This document shows, one piece after another, positions 32,918 through 45,140 of a stretch of 64,000 bases of DNA (positions within the stretch are counted from its first letter, which is position 1; the number at the start of each line of letters is the position of its first letter). The translations under genes and the position numbers were made by a program. The notes under the pieces were generated by a model. It saw only the letters and a program-made list of their open reading frames with translations, was not told the DNA's origin and did no database searches. The DNA is from Trichodelitschia bisporula (taxonomy: Eukaryota; Ascomycota; Dothideomycetes; Phaeotrichales; Phaeotrichaceae): assembly GCA_010356995.1 (NCBI GenBank), contig ML996687.1:1583148-1647147 (forward strand), given 5' to 3'.

Positions 32918-35084
32918 GATGATGATGATGATGCGGTAGATTAGAGAACTGGGCGAGATGAGGCGGACTTTGGGGGGGTTGCACGTCGACCGAGAGGGCC
33001 TTAAACAATAGCTCAAGTACACTAAACACAAGGAAACGAGGTTGAGTCAGCACTAATATGGGTAAGGTTAGCTGTGTGCCATTGCGTTTCTCCAACTCGA
33101 AGTGTACAGAGGAGGCTGTTCGAGCTGAGAAACCAAACGGCCACTACATGACGTCCAATGGTGTACAGCTACAGTGTAACAGACGGAGATTAACACGTGG
33201 GATGTAGAATCTTGGAAGGACAAGGCCGTTTCCGCTAGGCGTTGGCGCCGGAGAGAGGCGGGACCAGAGGGTAGAGAACGGATCGGCCCTTTGAGTGGGG
33301 AGGAGGGAGTTTACGTATCTTGGAGATGCTTAACTCAACCGCCCTTCGGGGGGGAGATTATGTATCTTGACATGCTTGACCTAACCGCCTTCATAGATGA
33401 TCACGACGATGGTACCGACGTAGGGCTGAAGAAGGAGAGCCGTTGCCGATCTTCTAGCCTACAGTACGTACCGTAGTACGTGGGTACTTAGAACTACAGT
33501 ATGCTCGAGAGTGAGTCACGTCATTCATCAACAACCCGGATTGAGCGCGATGCCGTATATGTATAAATGACTTTTGGATGTCTTTGTTCTCGCTTCGGGC
33601 ACGCTGTACGGATGTAGCGGAATGGCCGAATAGGTGAGTGCAGTATGGCTCATCTAGTAGGCCATTATCCTATCGGGTTGATGTACTTTCGTTGCTGTAT
33701 ACAGTAGTACGGAGAGAAACGGACTGAACAACTCGACTGACTCACTTGTTCCCACTCATGCACCATTTCTTCGAATGCATCATATTGCACCATGGCGCTG
33801 ATGCCTTCTTGCACCCGTTAAAGCCATTTGACCACACCACTCGCTCCCTACCCCCACCCCTTCACCACTTCTGCCCAGAGATGGGCCAAAGACTGGAAGA
33901 ACAACCAAAAATGGTCAATAATGAGCGAATCGGTCCAGAAACGACGGAAGTTCACCAGATGGACGCTGCAATTGGTTCGGAGTGATTGGAGGCAGCGAAG
34001 CCCGACTTGGCGGGCCGAGGCCCCTTGTGGTTGTTACTTGCTTGTGCCTGTTTTGATGCTTCGCTTGCATCAGCCGAGTATTAATCTCGCCAGGTTCACC
34101 CGGTGTAATAACCCGAGGAAATAAGTACTTCTTCCCGCTCGGTTCCCCGTCTTCGACTTTTATCCGAATGATAGGATTCCGGGTATGTTAAAGCTCACCT
34201 GGCCCTTGGCCTGTGCGGTTCAGTCAAAATAGACAACGGCCTCGAGATGTCAACAAGACTTAAACCAATCTCTATCGTACTGTCAATTGCTTGCCTAAAG
34301 CAAAGAGGAAGAGAGAAAAGCAAACAAACAGAAGAAGAAGAAGAAGAAGAAGAAGACGAAGAAGAAGCATCTTCCTACCCCTCCCTAGTGCCGTTCTCCC
34401 TACCAGGTCGCTACGGTTAGTACTGATTTCGCGCTGCCAGTGAAGCTCTAGCCTCTCGCTTCTCCCCCAATATGGCATACTCCTTACCCGCGCCATTTAT
34501 GGCGCCACAGTGCCTCCCGCTCGCGTGTGTTTCGTCCGGTCAATCCATACTATCCTCCTTCGAGTTCATCATCAAAACCTTTGGTCACGTCCAGATGGTC
34601 TCGCCCGCCCGATGCGATCCCGGACGCCACGAAAGATTCCCGACATTACCCTCCCACCCATGGACTGGACGCGTACGGTATTGTCGCTCGTAAATCCCCT
34701 CAAACTCGCCTGGGATGCCAGGCGGGAAGGGGTGTGGAAATAGCTGGGATTGGGTCCTTGTCATTATTGGGGTAGCTCGTATCACTCGCATGCAATGCTG
34801 CTCGAGATTTGCGCCGACGAAACTCGTCCATGAGACGCGCGCATGCTGCTGCCTTGTTCAAACTCCTTTGTCTTTTACTCGTAGCTCTCGCTTCGCTTCC
34901 CTTCTTCTGCCTTCTCTTCTCTCCCAGAACGGCTATTCGAAACCCTTCCCCCCCACCGCAGTCCCTTCCTTTAATCCCTAATCCTTCCTTCGTCGTCGGG
35001 AAGGCGCTGGCCATTGTTAACATTCCCGTTTGTCAACATCCGCTTCTGCTACGAAACCTTTGACAAGCGCCTTCAACGCCCATC
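32918..35084. other. Divergent intergenic region, 2.2 kb
   Basis: Upstream of the FAR-17a gene (minus) and of the MFS pump (plus). It contains a (GAA)n tract, TACGGA-type words (GTACGGATGTAGCGG near 33,607; GTACGGAGAG near 33,708), an ATG-repeat (GATGATGATGATGATG) at 32,917-32,932, and a C/T-rich stretch from 34,880 to 35,060. No gene is supported. Confidence 0.5.
34331..34367. repeat. (GAA)n trinucleotide tract
   Basis: About twelve GAA units with one interruption (GAC), upstream of the MFS pump. Confidence 0.8.
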
Positions 35085-36940
35085 ATGACATCCTCCCACG
35101 CCAAAGAGGCCCACGTCGAGTCCCCGAGCAAGAGCTCACTTAATGGTTCGGCGTCATCGACCGTGGAACCTAGCCTTGCCGAGAAGACGGAAGCAGACGT
35201 CGCACCGTCTGCGCAACGCCGCCCCAGTGACGTTGTCGAAGAGAAGGATAATGCCGTTACCGATATCGAGGCAACCGATGCCGTCGAGGAGCCAGTGTAC
35301 GAAGAGAATGAAGAAGACTACCCTAAGAGCTGGAAACTCGGCCTCATCTCCGTCGCCTTGTGCCTCTCCGTCTTTTGCATGGCCCTGGTACGTTAATCCA
35401 TTCCCTGGCTATAGCACTTCTTCTAATGCGCCCAGGACAACACCATCATCGCAACCGCGATTCCGCGCATCACGGATCAGTTCAAGGCCCTAGATTCTGT
35501 CGGGTGGTTTGGCAGCGCATACCTGCTCACCACCTGCTCATTCCAGCTCATCTTCGGCAAACTTTACACCTTCTACTCCATCAAGTGGACATATCTCGCC
35601 GCCCTGTTCATCTTCGAAATCGGGTCGCTCATATGCGGCGTCGCGCCCAATGCTACGGCTCTGATCGTCGGTCGCGCAGTGGCCGGCCTCGGCTGCGCCG
35701 GTATCTTCTCCGGTGCCATTCTCATTGTGGCCCACACCGTGCCATTGCGCCAGCGCCCAACCTACACTGGCATGATTGGCGCCATGTACGGCATTGCCAG
35801 CGTCGCTGGTCCGCTTATGGGTGGTGCCTTTACCGACCGCCTCACCTGGCGCTGGTGCTTTTACATCAATCTTCCATTTGGCGCCGTCACCGCCCTCTTC
35901 ATCATCATCTTCTTTCAGTCTCCCAAGCGGAAGAAGGCTACCCCCATTACCTTCCGCGAGCAGCTCCGCCAGATGGATCTGCTCGGCAATTTCTTCTTCC
36001 TGCCTGGCATCATCTCGCTGCTACTTGCACTGCAGTGGGGCGGCTCCAAGTACGAGTGGAAGAGTGGCCGCATCATTGGGCTCTTCGTTGTCTTTGCAAT
36101 TCTCATCATTGCGTTCATCGCCGTCCAGATTTGGAAGCAGGAGAAGGCTACCGTGCCCCCCCGCATCATCAAGAATCGCAACATTTGGGGCTCCGCCGTG
36201 TTTGCCGCGTGCACTGGTGGCGCTTTCTTCGTCTTCTGCTTCTACGTAAGTGTTTGACCCCGCTAGAGTCAGGCATCCACTAACCGCCGTAGCTGCCCAT
36301 CTGGTTCCAAGCAATCAAGGGTGCGAGCGCTGTGAAGTCTGGTATTATGAATCTGCCCATGATCTTGGGCCTGGTTGTAATCTCCGTCATCGCGGGTGGT
36401 TCGGTGTCGGCCCTCGGCTACTACACTCCCTTCATGTACATTTCCGTTGTACTCATGTCCATCGGCGCTGGTCTCCTCACTACCTTGAAAGTCAACGCTG
36501 GTCACTCGAAGTGGATCGGATATCAGTTCGTCTTCGGCGCCGGCGTTGGCTTTGGCATGCAGCAGCCCCTCATCGCCGCACAGACCGTTGTTGCTCTACC
36601 CGACGTACCCATCGCCACCGCCATCATGATGTTCTCCCAAACGCTCGGTGGTTCTCTCATCATCTCTGTGGCGCAAAACGTCTTTTCCAACCAGCTCATC
36701 AAGAACCTCGCCAGGGTCGTGCCTGACCTTCCCTCCGACATTGTCCTGAAGACCGGCGCAACGGAGCTGAAGCACCAGGTCCCTGCCAAGTTTCTAGCGG
36801 GCGTGCTATCTGCCTACAACGAAGCACTCAGCCAGACCTTCTACGTTGGCGTTGCGCTCTCCGTAGTCGGAGTCGTCGGGGTCGTCGCGATCCAGTGGAT
36901 ATCCGTAAAGGGTAAGAAGATCGAGGTGGTTGCTGGATAG
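35085..36940 (+). CDS. 14-TM MFS efflux pump (DHA2 family)
   Basis: Three exons (35085-35387, 35436-36245, 36293-36940) give 586 residues. The first 80 residues are cytosolic and acidic/Ser-rich ([17 protein letters not shown]), then TM1 begins ([17 protein letters not shown]). Motifs of DHA2 drug/H+ antiporters are present: D1-type [17 protein letters not shown], motif A-like [33 protein letters not shown], and antiporter motif C in [20 protein letters not shown]. About 14 hydrophobic helices can be counted. The family exports toxins, drugs or basic compounds at the plasma membrane using the proton gradient, and members often sit in secondary-metabolite clusters; no biosynthetic gene is visible here. 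Introns of 48 and 47 nt fall in TM1 and mid-protein. It is the last gene before the AT-rich island, so its 3' flank borders repeat-rich DNA. Confidence 0.92.
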
Positions 36941-39900
36941 ACATGTCAAGGGGGCATTTCAGGCGTTTACGGACGGTCATCTGGCCCAGGATAGAGAGCC
37001 ATGCCACTCCTGTACCTTATACTATCATTTTAATGCAAAGAGATCTATAGAGCGGTCCGCTTGGAACATGATTGGTCTGACCTCAATGATCAAGGGTGGC
37101 CCAACCAGTATCCAGTGTAGTATAATCTCCAAGTCCACTAATTGCTGACTAAAGACCGCCCACACGGCTTGGTTTGATGGGGCCGGGCGAGAGGGTCAAA
37201 GCAATAACTCACCAATGGCAGGGTAAACGACGGAGTGAACCTCCAAAGGTCGCCGTTTTGGCTGTCAAATATGGAATTCAGATGCCATCAGGGGACAGAA
37301 ATCTGACATGCTTGTCCGGGAGATAGCATCTCGAAAAGCTTGCGTGGTGCTCGGTCAATGCCGATTTTGGGTTCTCCTGACCTACCAGCTTTGAGGGTGA
37401 CGAGGAACCCAATAATCGTCCACGCCGCTCCTCTGCTTCCGTTCTTCATCTTGACCTTGCTGTTGGTTGGATGACTGTTTCCCTTGATAGAGGAACAAGG
37501 TGCCCCGGTTCCATTCAAAACATAGAACAACGCCTTGCAGTAAAAGAAAGCAACGTCCCACATAAGTTAGCTTCCTTATTGTAGACTGACAGGTCCACAA
37601 CGACAATACGACGCAACGAACGATAGATACATGCACAAACTCAGTCTGCTGACACACCAAGACGGCGAGCATACGCTTAACAAGTTCACAAATTTTCTTG
37701 AGATATTATGCGCTAACTCCAAAAGTCCTGGCTGCAAGACTTTCATGCACGTCCGCCACCCCCTCCCCTCAGTCCATGATGAATTCCGAGACTTCATGGT
37801 GTCTTTGCAAATCTAAAACTCAAAACTTAAGTCGCGATGCGCCAATGCCACATTGGTGCATAAAAACAGATTTTGGATCATCACAGTCGTCTCGATTAGG
37901 CAAGTCATTTGATACTCCTCCGCTCATCACGATATCATCAACCATACCATGCGACAAAGGAGCACTGAGATGAAATCTATTTCATTAGCTCTGCCTTAAC
38001 CAGGCTGCTACCCAGCCCAATTTGATGATCATTAACCCCCATCAAACGAGTGGAAAACTATTCTACGTACAGCCGTATGGATGCCATTCGCACCTGCCAT
38101 ACGGTCCCATTTTATGTCTACCCTGACTCCATCAAGTCTTGACCCCAAATGTTATGTCGCGATGTACTCATGCAGCATAAATGTATTGCAGCAAAATTTA
38201 CATCAGTAGAACCGCCTCAACGAGGCGAGTAAACTTGCGATCTCGTTATTGTGATACCACCACCGGAGGAATTTTGTTATTCCGTTGCAAATGTATGTCA
38301 GCAGTGATATGGAAATTGATAGGATAGACTCATCAATTTGCGGAGATCGGACCAAGTGGCCGGACAGTCTCCAGGTGTTTTTAGGCACGTATGGCAAGTT
38401 TTGGGGAGGGGTCTTCAATGATTCTCGCATGAGCGCACCGCGATTTAAAGTTTCCGTGGTTCATTAGGGCTTGACTCCCCAGTCAGCGCTAAGAACCATC
38501 AAATACATATGAAACCCTAGTAGATGTAGACCTCCTAAGTCTGGATGCGCTCACGAAGTGGGGGTATCGCTTACACGGCCACGTACTCGCTATTACAGAC
38601 CAATAAAAGAGCAAATATTTGTTACAGAAGTTTGTTTTCTACGGAACCAAATTCGTGCTATTTCGTTGGTCCATCTTAGTTAGTACTTGAGCCACATAAG
38701 GGATACTCTTCTTTTTACACGCCAGTTTGCGCTCGTGTTGGCCCTCAGAACCGCATTTCGAGGACCGTGAAAGGCTCCTTAACCATAATTCGTAAGCTAT
38801 GGTGACAGTAGTAAATCTATTCATGTCTGGTGCGGTCCCTTAGCGGTTCTTGCAGACGGTTAGCTAGCTAGCGTTAAATAAAGAGTGTTTGCGCCGGGCC
38901 AAACCCCCACATGGGCGGAAAGCCCTTTCCTATAACCCCCTCGTACCCGGCCGAGCCTCGGGCGCTAACACACGGTTCTTGCTATATATAGTTGCCTTTG
39001 TGTGTTTGGGCAAGCTATGGTGATACTGAACGTGGTCCACATCATACGCTTAGCAATAATTACGAATTAGCGTTAGCGAAGGGAGTTTCAATAAACTTAT
39101 CTGCCCCGTTCCACCTCTGACCGTAGCCGCAGACCTGGTTTAGGAATTCATCAATCGCCCCTTTTGGTAGCATCATTGTTGCGGGCCTGCCCATCTACAG
39201 TGGGTCAGCAGCTTTGTAGAAGATTTCTATTGGCCTAGTACAATCCGCCCAAAGCCTTATCAACGCTCTTGCTGACGTTTGATTAGTTCAAATAATGTAA
39301 TGCTTTATTCTAGTGTCGATTAAAGAAACCTAAGAAAAAGCGCATGGACGAACAGCGTTTCTTTAAAGTCCGGATCATCTGATTAGATTACACAATGCTA
39401 AGAAAAATAAGTACGTAAGCCATTTGTTTCCGGGCTGGTATGCACTCGAGTAAATTAGGGCTACGTAAACTTTTTTGGAACCTCCTCCCTGTTGCGCATG
39501 ACTATTCTGGCTGCGCTGGAGGACGGTAGATAGGGTTGGTTATAAAAACAAACGCCTAATTAATGCAATTGTCACATGTCTCAGGCTCTACTACTTACCT
39601 GAGAAGGCAGCTCAACAATATCAATTTGGCGTTGCTGGTAAAATTTATTTTCCAGTAACATATATACCGAGCTCGATGGGCGCCACGTATTTTCTCGCAT
39701 GGCCCTTGTCCTTATGGTGGCGCTGTAGACCCTGAAGGCATGAGAAAGATTGTGTAACGATTCCTACCGCATCTTAAGTCCCTCTTAGCTGCCTGGTTTT
39801 CTTGTCCACCCTGGTCCTCAGCTTTACAGTCCGTCCTTAACGAGCTCAATGAGGTCGGGCTCCATATTCTGCAGCCTTATCAAAACAAAGGCACTTCATC

Positions 39901-42723
39901 GCTAGCCTCTTTCTTCAAAACTTAAACAAACCCCCAATGTCAAATACTGGACCTATACCTCCTAAAAAAAAGGTAGTATTTGCGGGTGACTCTTTAACCC
40001 TCAAGTTCTCAAGTTCTCAATATGCATAGATGGTGCTGCGTACCTCCTATCTTCTTTAGTTCTAAACCAGGGCCTCTAGTTACGGTAAGTCACAGTCTGA
40101 TACGGTCCAAAAACTCCAATTTGGCAAACACTGCCATCAAGCCCGGGCATATTAAGATCACAGCCCGAGAGTACGTAAAAACTATCAAAAGACTTAATCA
40201 ACCAGTGAGTCGCATGTCATTCTTAGCACTCAAATTCAATAATTAACCCAATCCTACGTTTATTTTTCGATGCTGCTCCCAGACTCTTCAAAGACTTCAA
40301 GTCGTCGTTTGGTATCTATTATTGAGCACAAGCTTACAAATATCAACTCCCCGGGGCTATAACTATACAGAGCGGCCAGGAGCCCCTTCAGAAGGAAGCT
40401 ATTAGTCGCATATCCCAAAGTTTAGGAAACACGCCAATACTGACTCACAGCCCTCGATGCGCGCCCGGAGCTTATGGGACGTACGAAGGCTGCTAAGGAA
40501 AGGGTTTTTCCTCCGAAATAGGGTTTGTCCTTTGAGAGGGGTTTTGTCATGCGAGGATACCATCTCTCCCATGTCTAATCGCCACATGCCCGGTGTGGGT
40601 CACGTGACTCGGTAAGCTTGATGCCTGATCCCTGCAATTCCAGCCCAGCTGGACTTGCAGGGGCGAGGGCTTGGCGCTGGCCTGTGCGCTAGCACCCCCA
40701 TCTCCCCCACACTCCACATACACACGCCAAACACTTACATACTTCTTCAAGCTTTCAATGAATGTTATTCCACAACCAATGCTGTGCAGCCAGTGATTTA
40801 TGCGCCCCTGACAGGCTTGACCTGACACAATCACTTGTATCTAGCTGATGGCTTAACCAACTCTCTATATGGGCCTTCAGGAAACGCACCAAAAATTAAA
40901 TTGAGTATATATATATATCCAAAGTTTAAGAAGCACGTCTGAGAGGTACCCTAAATTTCCGCCAGTTAAGGGAGGACAGTGCTGCAAACATTTTGGGAAT
41001 GAAATTCCTGGTAATGAAGTTGCCCCTGTTACCACTCCCGCCTGATCCATGGTTTGCGAAGTCGGCCTAAACTTTTCTTATGCACATATGAGGCCAGAGA
41101 TACCTGTGAAATATTCTATATCCGTTTCTCGTCTTGCGGTATATTGAGTAGCGCCATTTCCTTACAGGCTCTTCGTCTTAATTTTTCAAAATTGCCAACT
41201 CTACATACTTCAGAATAATTACTTGAAAAGGATTGGGCACTAGCTTTGTCATTGAGCTCAGGCAGCATGTAGTAGTGACCCTGCCCGTAGTAAATTTGAT
41301 TTACTGCTGGTACCACTCCCCAAGGTCCATGCAGAAGACCCGCTATGTTAGCAACTAGACACAGACATTTTTTTGGCCGGCCAAACCCCTCGCAAGGGAG
41401 GAAATCCCTTTTTCAATTGCCTCCTAATTTGCGCTGCTAAGATGATGCCAGATAGACGGCCTCTGATTGGCGACGGGCATATCCGTCATAAATGTCCCTT
41501 CAGCAGCAAGATTAACCGTTTCATTCCTTGTGCCTCCCTGTTAAGCTCCAGGCGTCCGAAGTCGTTTAGTGGAACTAGGCGTCGATACGCTGAAATTCCT
41601 GCTACCTCATAGGCTAAGGCCCTAAAAATGCTCCAATTTTCTTTCCTTGGCCCTTAGATACCTCACGTTGTTTTCTTATTGCCATCTCTAGTAGAGCAGA
41701 AAATAAGCACCGTCTAGCCCCCTACACATCTCAGCAGCGAATGCTTAGGGAAATATCCAAATCTTTAAAGACAGTTACTCTCCCGTAGACTCGCCGAAAG
41801 CGTTATCGGAATTGAAAAATAGACCAAGTCCTTCAACGTGCCTACTTCTACTTAGTTTTACAAAACTTCGCACCATTTTCACATTACAGTTATGGCTTAA
41901 CCCTAATGCCAACCACGCCCTTAAGACGAATCCAGCAACCTGTTAATCATATTTATTTTTTACCTCCATAGTGTGAGTACGCCCCGACTTAAAGGGTTCA
42001 TCTCGGCATTTTATCCCTTATACTGTGGGCGTCCGAGCTAGCATTCTAGCTAAGGTCCTTATGATGTGCGGACTCGCCGGGAGCAGGGCTTCATTGCAGA
42101 ACTGTCCTGCAAAAAGGTTTCCCTAGTTGATCTGTTATATTAAGTAGACGCCAGCGCAGACGCCTGGAGTAAAGGGGATAGGGGGCCCGGATTCAGAGAG
42201 TCATAGGCCATCTTGTTGTGGAACTCTCGGCGAGTTCTGAATTGGTGTGACTTAAAGGCTTTTAACTGAAAAAGATCTAAATCTTTCGCTAGTATTTCCC
42301 ATCGTTGCCATCGACTTGACGGGGTAAGTAACTTGACTTTTTATGCGGCTCATTACAGCGGCAAGGAAATTTGTTCTTCTACATCATTGCGTAAGGTACT
42401 AACCACAAACTGGCCTACCTGTTCCTCATACTGCCGGCATCCTATCCAGTGTCCTTACAAGTCGCGGGCCAATCAATGAGTATACCGTCTTTATGAATAT
42501 CAAAGGCTTTAAAAAGATTTCGCTCTACAATCGGACCGGTAATAGCAAGGACCCCCTCGAGGACGCCCGTAGTACAAGGGATACAATAAATAGACGCCGG
42601 ATAATAGCACGCTAGCATATCCAAAGTTTAGTCAAAAGTTTATGGCCGAGACATTCCAAAATACGGAGGCACAGCTTGACCTGAAACTAAAAATAAATCT
42701 ATTTTAGCCCTCATGCGGCCTAG
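36941..42723. other. AT-rich, gene-free island (left part)
   Basis: From about 37,000 the base composition turns AT-rich, open frames become short and all reading frames are broken often. I see no host gene. A word resembling TATCCAAAGTTTA recurs in the same direction at about 40,411, 40,916 and 42,618. A 40-bp block with CCAAACCCC...AGGG..GGAAA.CCCTTT is shared by about 38,897-38,935 and 41,378-41,416. These look like decayed repeats, consistent with C-to-T mutation (RIP) that ascomycetes apply to repeats. Some stretches (for example 39,600-40,300) may be remains of old retroelements, but too decayed for me to name. Confidence 0.6.
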
Positions 42724-42906
42724 GTACTGGCCAAGGTATACACCCAGGTACTCGTTGCCCACGTCTTTAACTTTATGAACCAATTAAAGAGCTGGACTTC
42801 AGTTTCAGAAACATTGTCTATTTCTGTAACAAATCCTAACTTGTTAACTGGTCTATAATCGCCGGTACGTAGGCGATGAGTATCTAGGTGTGTACCTTGG
42901 CCACCT
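42724..42906. mobile_element. Foldback MITE-like element, diverged copy
   Basis: The arms GGTACTGGCCAAGGTATACA and TGTGTACCTTGGCC are inverted relative to each other. The middle (AATTAAAGAGCTGGACTTCAG ... TAACAAATCCTAACTTGTTAA) matches the middle of the better-preserved copy at 48,228-48,444. The outermost ends are not preserved. Confidence 0.6.
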
Positions 42907-42983
42907 CTACGCAGCTCTTAGAACTGAGGCCCGAGGACCCCTCTATTTTGTCCGTCTAGTTAAACCGATGGTAATCTACTGGC

Positions 42984-43124
42984 AGAGGTACTTGCCCCGG
43001 TACAAATCGCAGTCATTAACCAAATAAAGCGCTAGACTTCAGTCCTGGAAAGAGCTCCCAGTGTCTGTAATAAATTCTAGCTCTTTAACTGGCCAATGAC
43101 TGCGATTTATACCTGGGTTGTACA
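42984..43124. mobile_element. Foldback MITE-like element, diverged short copy
   Basis: AGGTACTTGCCCCGGTACAA and TTATACCTGGGTTGTAC lie at the two ends. CAAATCGCAGTCATTAACCA pairs with GGCCAATGACTGCGATTT, so most of the element can fold on itself. The internal AAAGCGCTAGACTTCAG and TAATAAATTCTAGCTCTTTAA match the other copies. Confidence 0.6.
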
Positions 43125-43239
43125 AGAGATAGTCCATATTCTTAAAGAGTATTTGCAGCGGAGCAGTCAGTAACTGATTAGAGGAGGTACGCAAGACCGG
43201 ATTTTAAGCTTGAGAGGTTATGTCATTATTTGCCGTAAG

Positions 43240-43254
43240 TATGGGTGGGTAAGT
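43240..43254. repeat. Left target-site duplication of LINE copy 1
   Basis: TATGGGTGGGTAAGT, identical to 44,164-44,178 on the far side of the LINE. Confidence 0.9.
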
Positions 43255-44163
43255 CCTCCATGGTGGACTACTGAAGGCCAACAGCGCCGTAGCAACACAA
43301 CTACGCACTGAATGCATTGGACTGCGAGACTTTCCTCTTCAGAGTAGGAGTCCCGACATTTGACTCCCCCCGGTGCCCCTGCGGATTTGGGCGACAAACA
43401 CCCAAGCATATGGTCATGAGCTGCACGCTCGGAGCGTTCCGCTCCGAGCTCTACGAGCTAGCAAGAACGATTGACTACAACAAAATGATCAACACTAGGA
43501 GAGGTCTAGAGGCAGTCACGAACTACATCATCAACAGAGGCTTCATCGGCCAATTCAGGCTAGCTAAAGAATTCCGCCAATCGGAACCCGAGATGTGAGA
43601 AAAAAGCAGCCCACACCCAACAAACTGTTCATAAATNNNNNNNNNNNNNNNNNNNNNNNNNNNNNNNNNNNNNNNNNNNNNNNNNNNNNNNNNNNNNNNN
43701 NNNNNNNNNNNNNNNNNNNNNNNNNNNNNNNNNNNNNNNNNNNNNNCCCCCTGGCGGCCTCCGGACAACACCTGGTATTCTTCAATTTCCTTCCTCTCCT
43801 TCTCTCTGTCGGTCACATGACCTAGAATTACGGGATCTGCGTTGCTGTAGGCGTTCGGCGTTTTTGGGGTTTAATTGGGATATGGAGTGTTTCTCAGTTT
43901 CTCGGCGTGCAGCCAAGTTCTCGCTTGGGACACACAAGAATGGTGCAAAGAAAAGACGATGAACATATGTTAAGGCGTGGGGCTCACATGCCCCTCTCCA
44001 AAGGACGACTTCCAGGGCTTTTCCTCAACCCTTCCGGGGAGGGTTTTTGCCGTGTAGAACCAAAGAAATTGGTCAACCCCACTCCTAAAGTGGTGAAACC
44101 CGACCATACGGCTAGCTAAAACAAGCCTGGGCGTAATCAAGCTATTATTATTATTATTATTAT
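43255..44163 (+). mobile_element. 5'-truncated Tad-clade LINE, copy 1 (with assembly gap)
   Basis: This is the 3' end of a non-LTR retrotransposon. The last coding part (about 43,264-43,600) encodes the region after RNase H typical of fungal Tad1-type elements: VGVPTFDSPRCPCGFGRQ, PKHMVMSCTLG, and NTRRGLEAVTNYIINRGFIG. The C-P-C-G...H...C block is the family's zinc-finger-like end. Relative to copy 2 the frame has one extra C near 43,331. A long 3' UTR follows, ending at 44,141-44,163 in an (ATT/TTA)n tail. A 15-bp target-site duplication, TATGGGTGGGTAAGT, flanks it at 43,240-43,254 and 44,164-44,178, proving insertion by target-primed reverse transcription as a truncated copy. A run of 110 N (43,637-43,746) replaces part of the 3' end. 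It cannot move by itself. Confidence 0.9.
43637..43746. other. Assembly gap (110 N) inside LINE copy 1
   Basis: The flanks ATAAAT (left) and CCCCCTGGCGGCC (right) align to about 46,333 and 45,976 in the inverted copy 2, where 355 nt or so lie between them. The 110 N therefore probably understate the true missing length. Confidence 0.9.
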
Positions 44164-44178
44164 TATGGGTGGGTAAGT
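44164..44178. repeat. Right target-site duplication of LINE copy 1
   Basis: TATGGGTGGGTAAGT directly after the (TTA)n tail, identical to 43,240-43,254. Confidence 0.9.
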
Positions 44179-44276
44179 AGATCCGTTAGGTTGCTATAAA
44201 AGGCGGTAATTGTTTCAGAAGCAACCCGAAAATCTAGAATTCCTAACTGCCATGCACCCTTCCAGTAGTCAAGTTA

Positions 44277-44475
44277 TCCCTTGTACGGCCCAGGTTTTGG
44301 CCCAGGTACATGCCCAGGTACTCGTCGCCCACTTTTCCGCTCTCATGGCCAGTAAAAGAGCTAGGACTTGTTACAAAAACACATAAATCTTTACGGAACT
44401 CAATTCTAGCTCTTTTTTTGGTCCACAATAGCGGAAGGATGGGCGAAGAGTACATGGGCATGTACCTAGGCCTGT
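44277..44475. mobile_element. Foldback MITE-like element, right end worn
   Basis: It starts after TTA with TCCCTTGTACGGCCCAGG, as in the 48,228 copy. The inner arms (GCCCAGGTACTCGTCGCCCA and GGGCGAAGAGTACATGGGCA) are inverted partners. The middle includes AAAGAGCTAGGACTTG and TCAATTCTAGCTCTTT. The outer right terminus is not recognisable. Confidence 0.75.
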
Positions 44476-44534
44476 CCAAGCAACTAAATCTATTGTAGTT
44501 TCGCCTATGTATTATTCGTGCATCGCAACTGGAT

Positions 44535-44555
44535 CCTCAAATTTAAAATTTGAGG
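44535..44555. repeat. 21-bp perfect palindrome
   Basis: CCTCAAATTT-A-AAATTTGAGG, with 10-bp arms around a single base, lying just after the worn MITE-like copy. Confidence 0.85.
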
Positions 44556-44938
44556 CAGAAACCAAGCAATGCTCCTCCCCACACCCTCCCCCTACTAGCA
44601 AGCAGAAAAAGCTTATGGGATCTATTTTAGCTTCCTACATCTCCTATTATTCGTCGAAAGTCTGAGACCCAAAAGCTGGAAATTAAGTATTTTAAAGGCG
44701 ATTCGCCAAGGTCATGTCTATCGAGTGAGCTGGTAGACTTATTTTCGGTATTAATAGCTCCTTCCCATGCCTATTTTGCCTCGTCCCTCCAGCATAGCCT
44801 TATAGATCCTTTTAGTATATGTACTTAATACGAAAACGCTCACGATTGAGTACTCTCTTCCGCCGGTAGATTAAGATCTTATCTAAGCATAGATGGATAC
44901 CGCGTACAGAGATAATTTAGGCTAAACGAGTACTTAAG

Positions 44939-45140
44939 TGTCATGGTCTCAGCACGCCAGGCCATGTCAGGGCGTTGCTGAACCATACCACGTAATCCAG
45001 TTGCTCGGTGCCAAGCCCAGGGTCCACTGCCACCCCACACCTGCATTTCAGTTCTAGACCTTTCACGTTTCCTCTTCATAGCAATATTTTCAGTCATACA
45101 CGCATTCAGTGCATTCGATGCCCCAGACGTTGCCCGTGAC
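44939..45140 (-). repeat. 202-bp dispersed repeat, inverted copy A
   Basis: The reverse complement of this stretch matches 47,556-47,757 along its whole length with scattered differences, including GGTGTGGGGTGGCAGTGGAC and CATGGTATGGTTCAGCAACG-like blocks. It is not coding and I cannot assign the family. Less AT-rich than its surroundings, so it has been less affected by decay. Confidence 0.8.

Noticed and set aside
35360-36283. 307-residue frame overlapping the MFS pump
   Set aside because: His/Arg-rich out-of-frame translation of the transporter exons.
1334-36940. A secondary-metabolite cluster around the ABC and MFS pumps
   Set aside because: No polyketide synthase, peptide synthetase, terpene cyclase or P450 is present. 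Neighbours are housekeeping genes.
39600-40300. Possible remains of an old retroelement
   Set aside because: Only a vague resemblance in short stretches, with decay too strong to assign a family, so I did not name it.
43523-43825. Frames with a run of X
   Set aside because: They read through the N gap and have no meaning.
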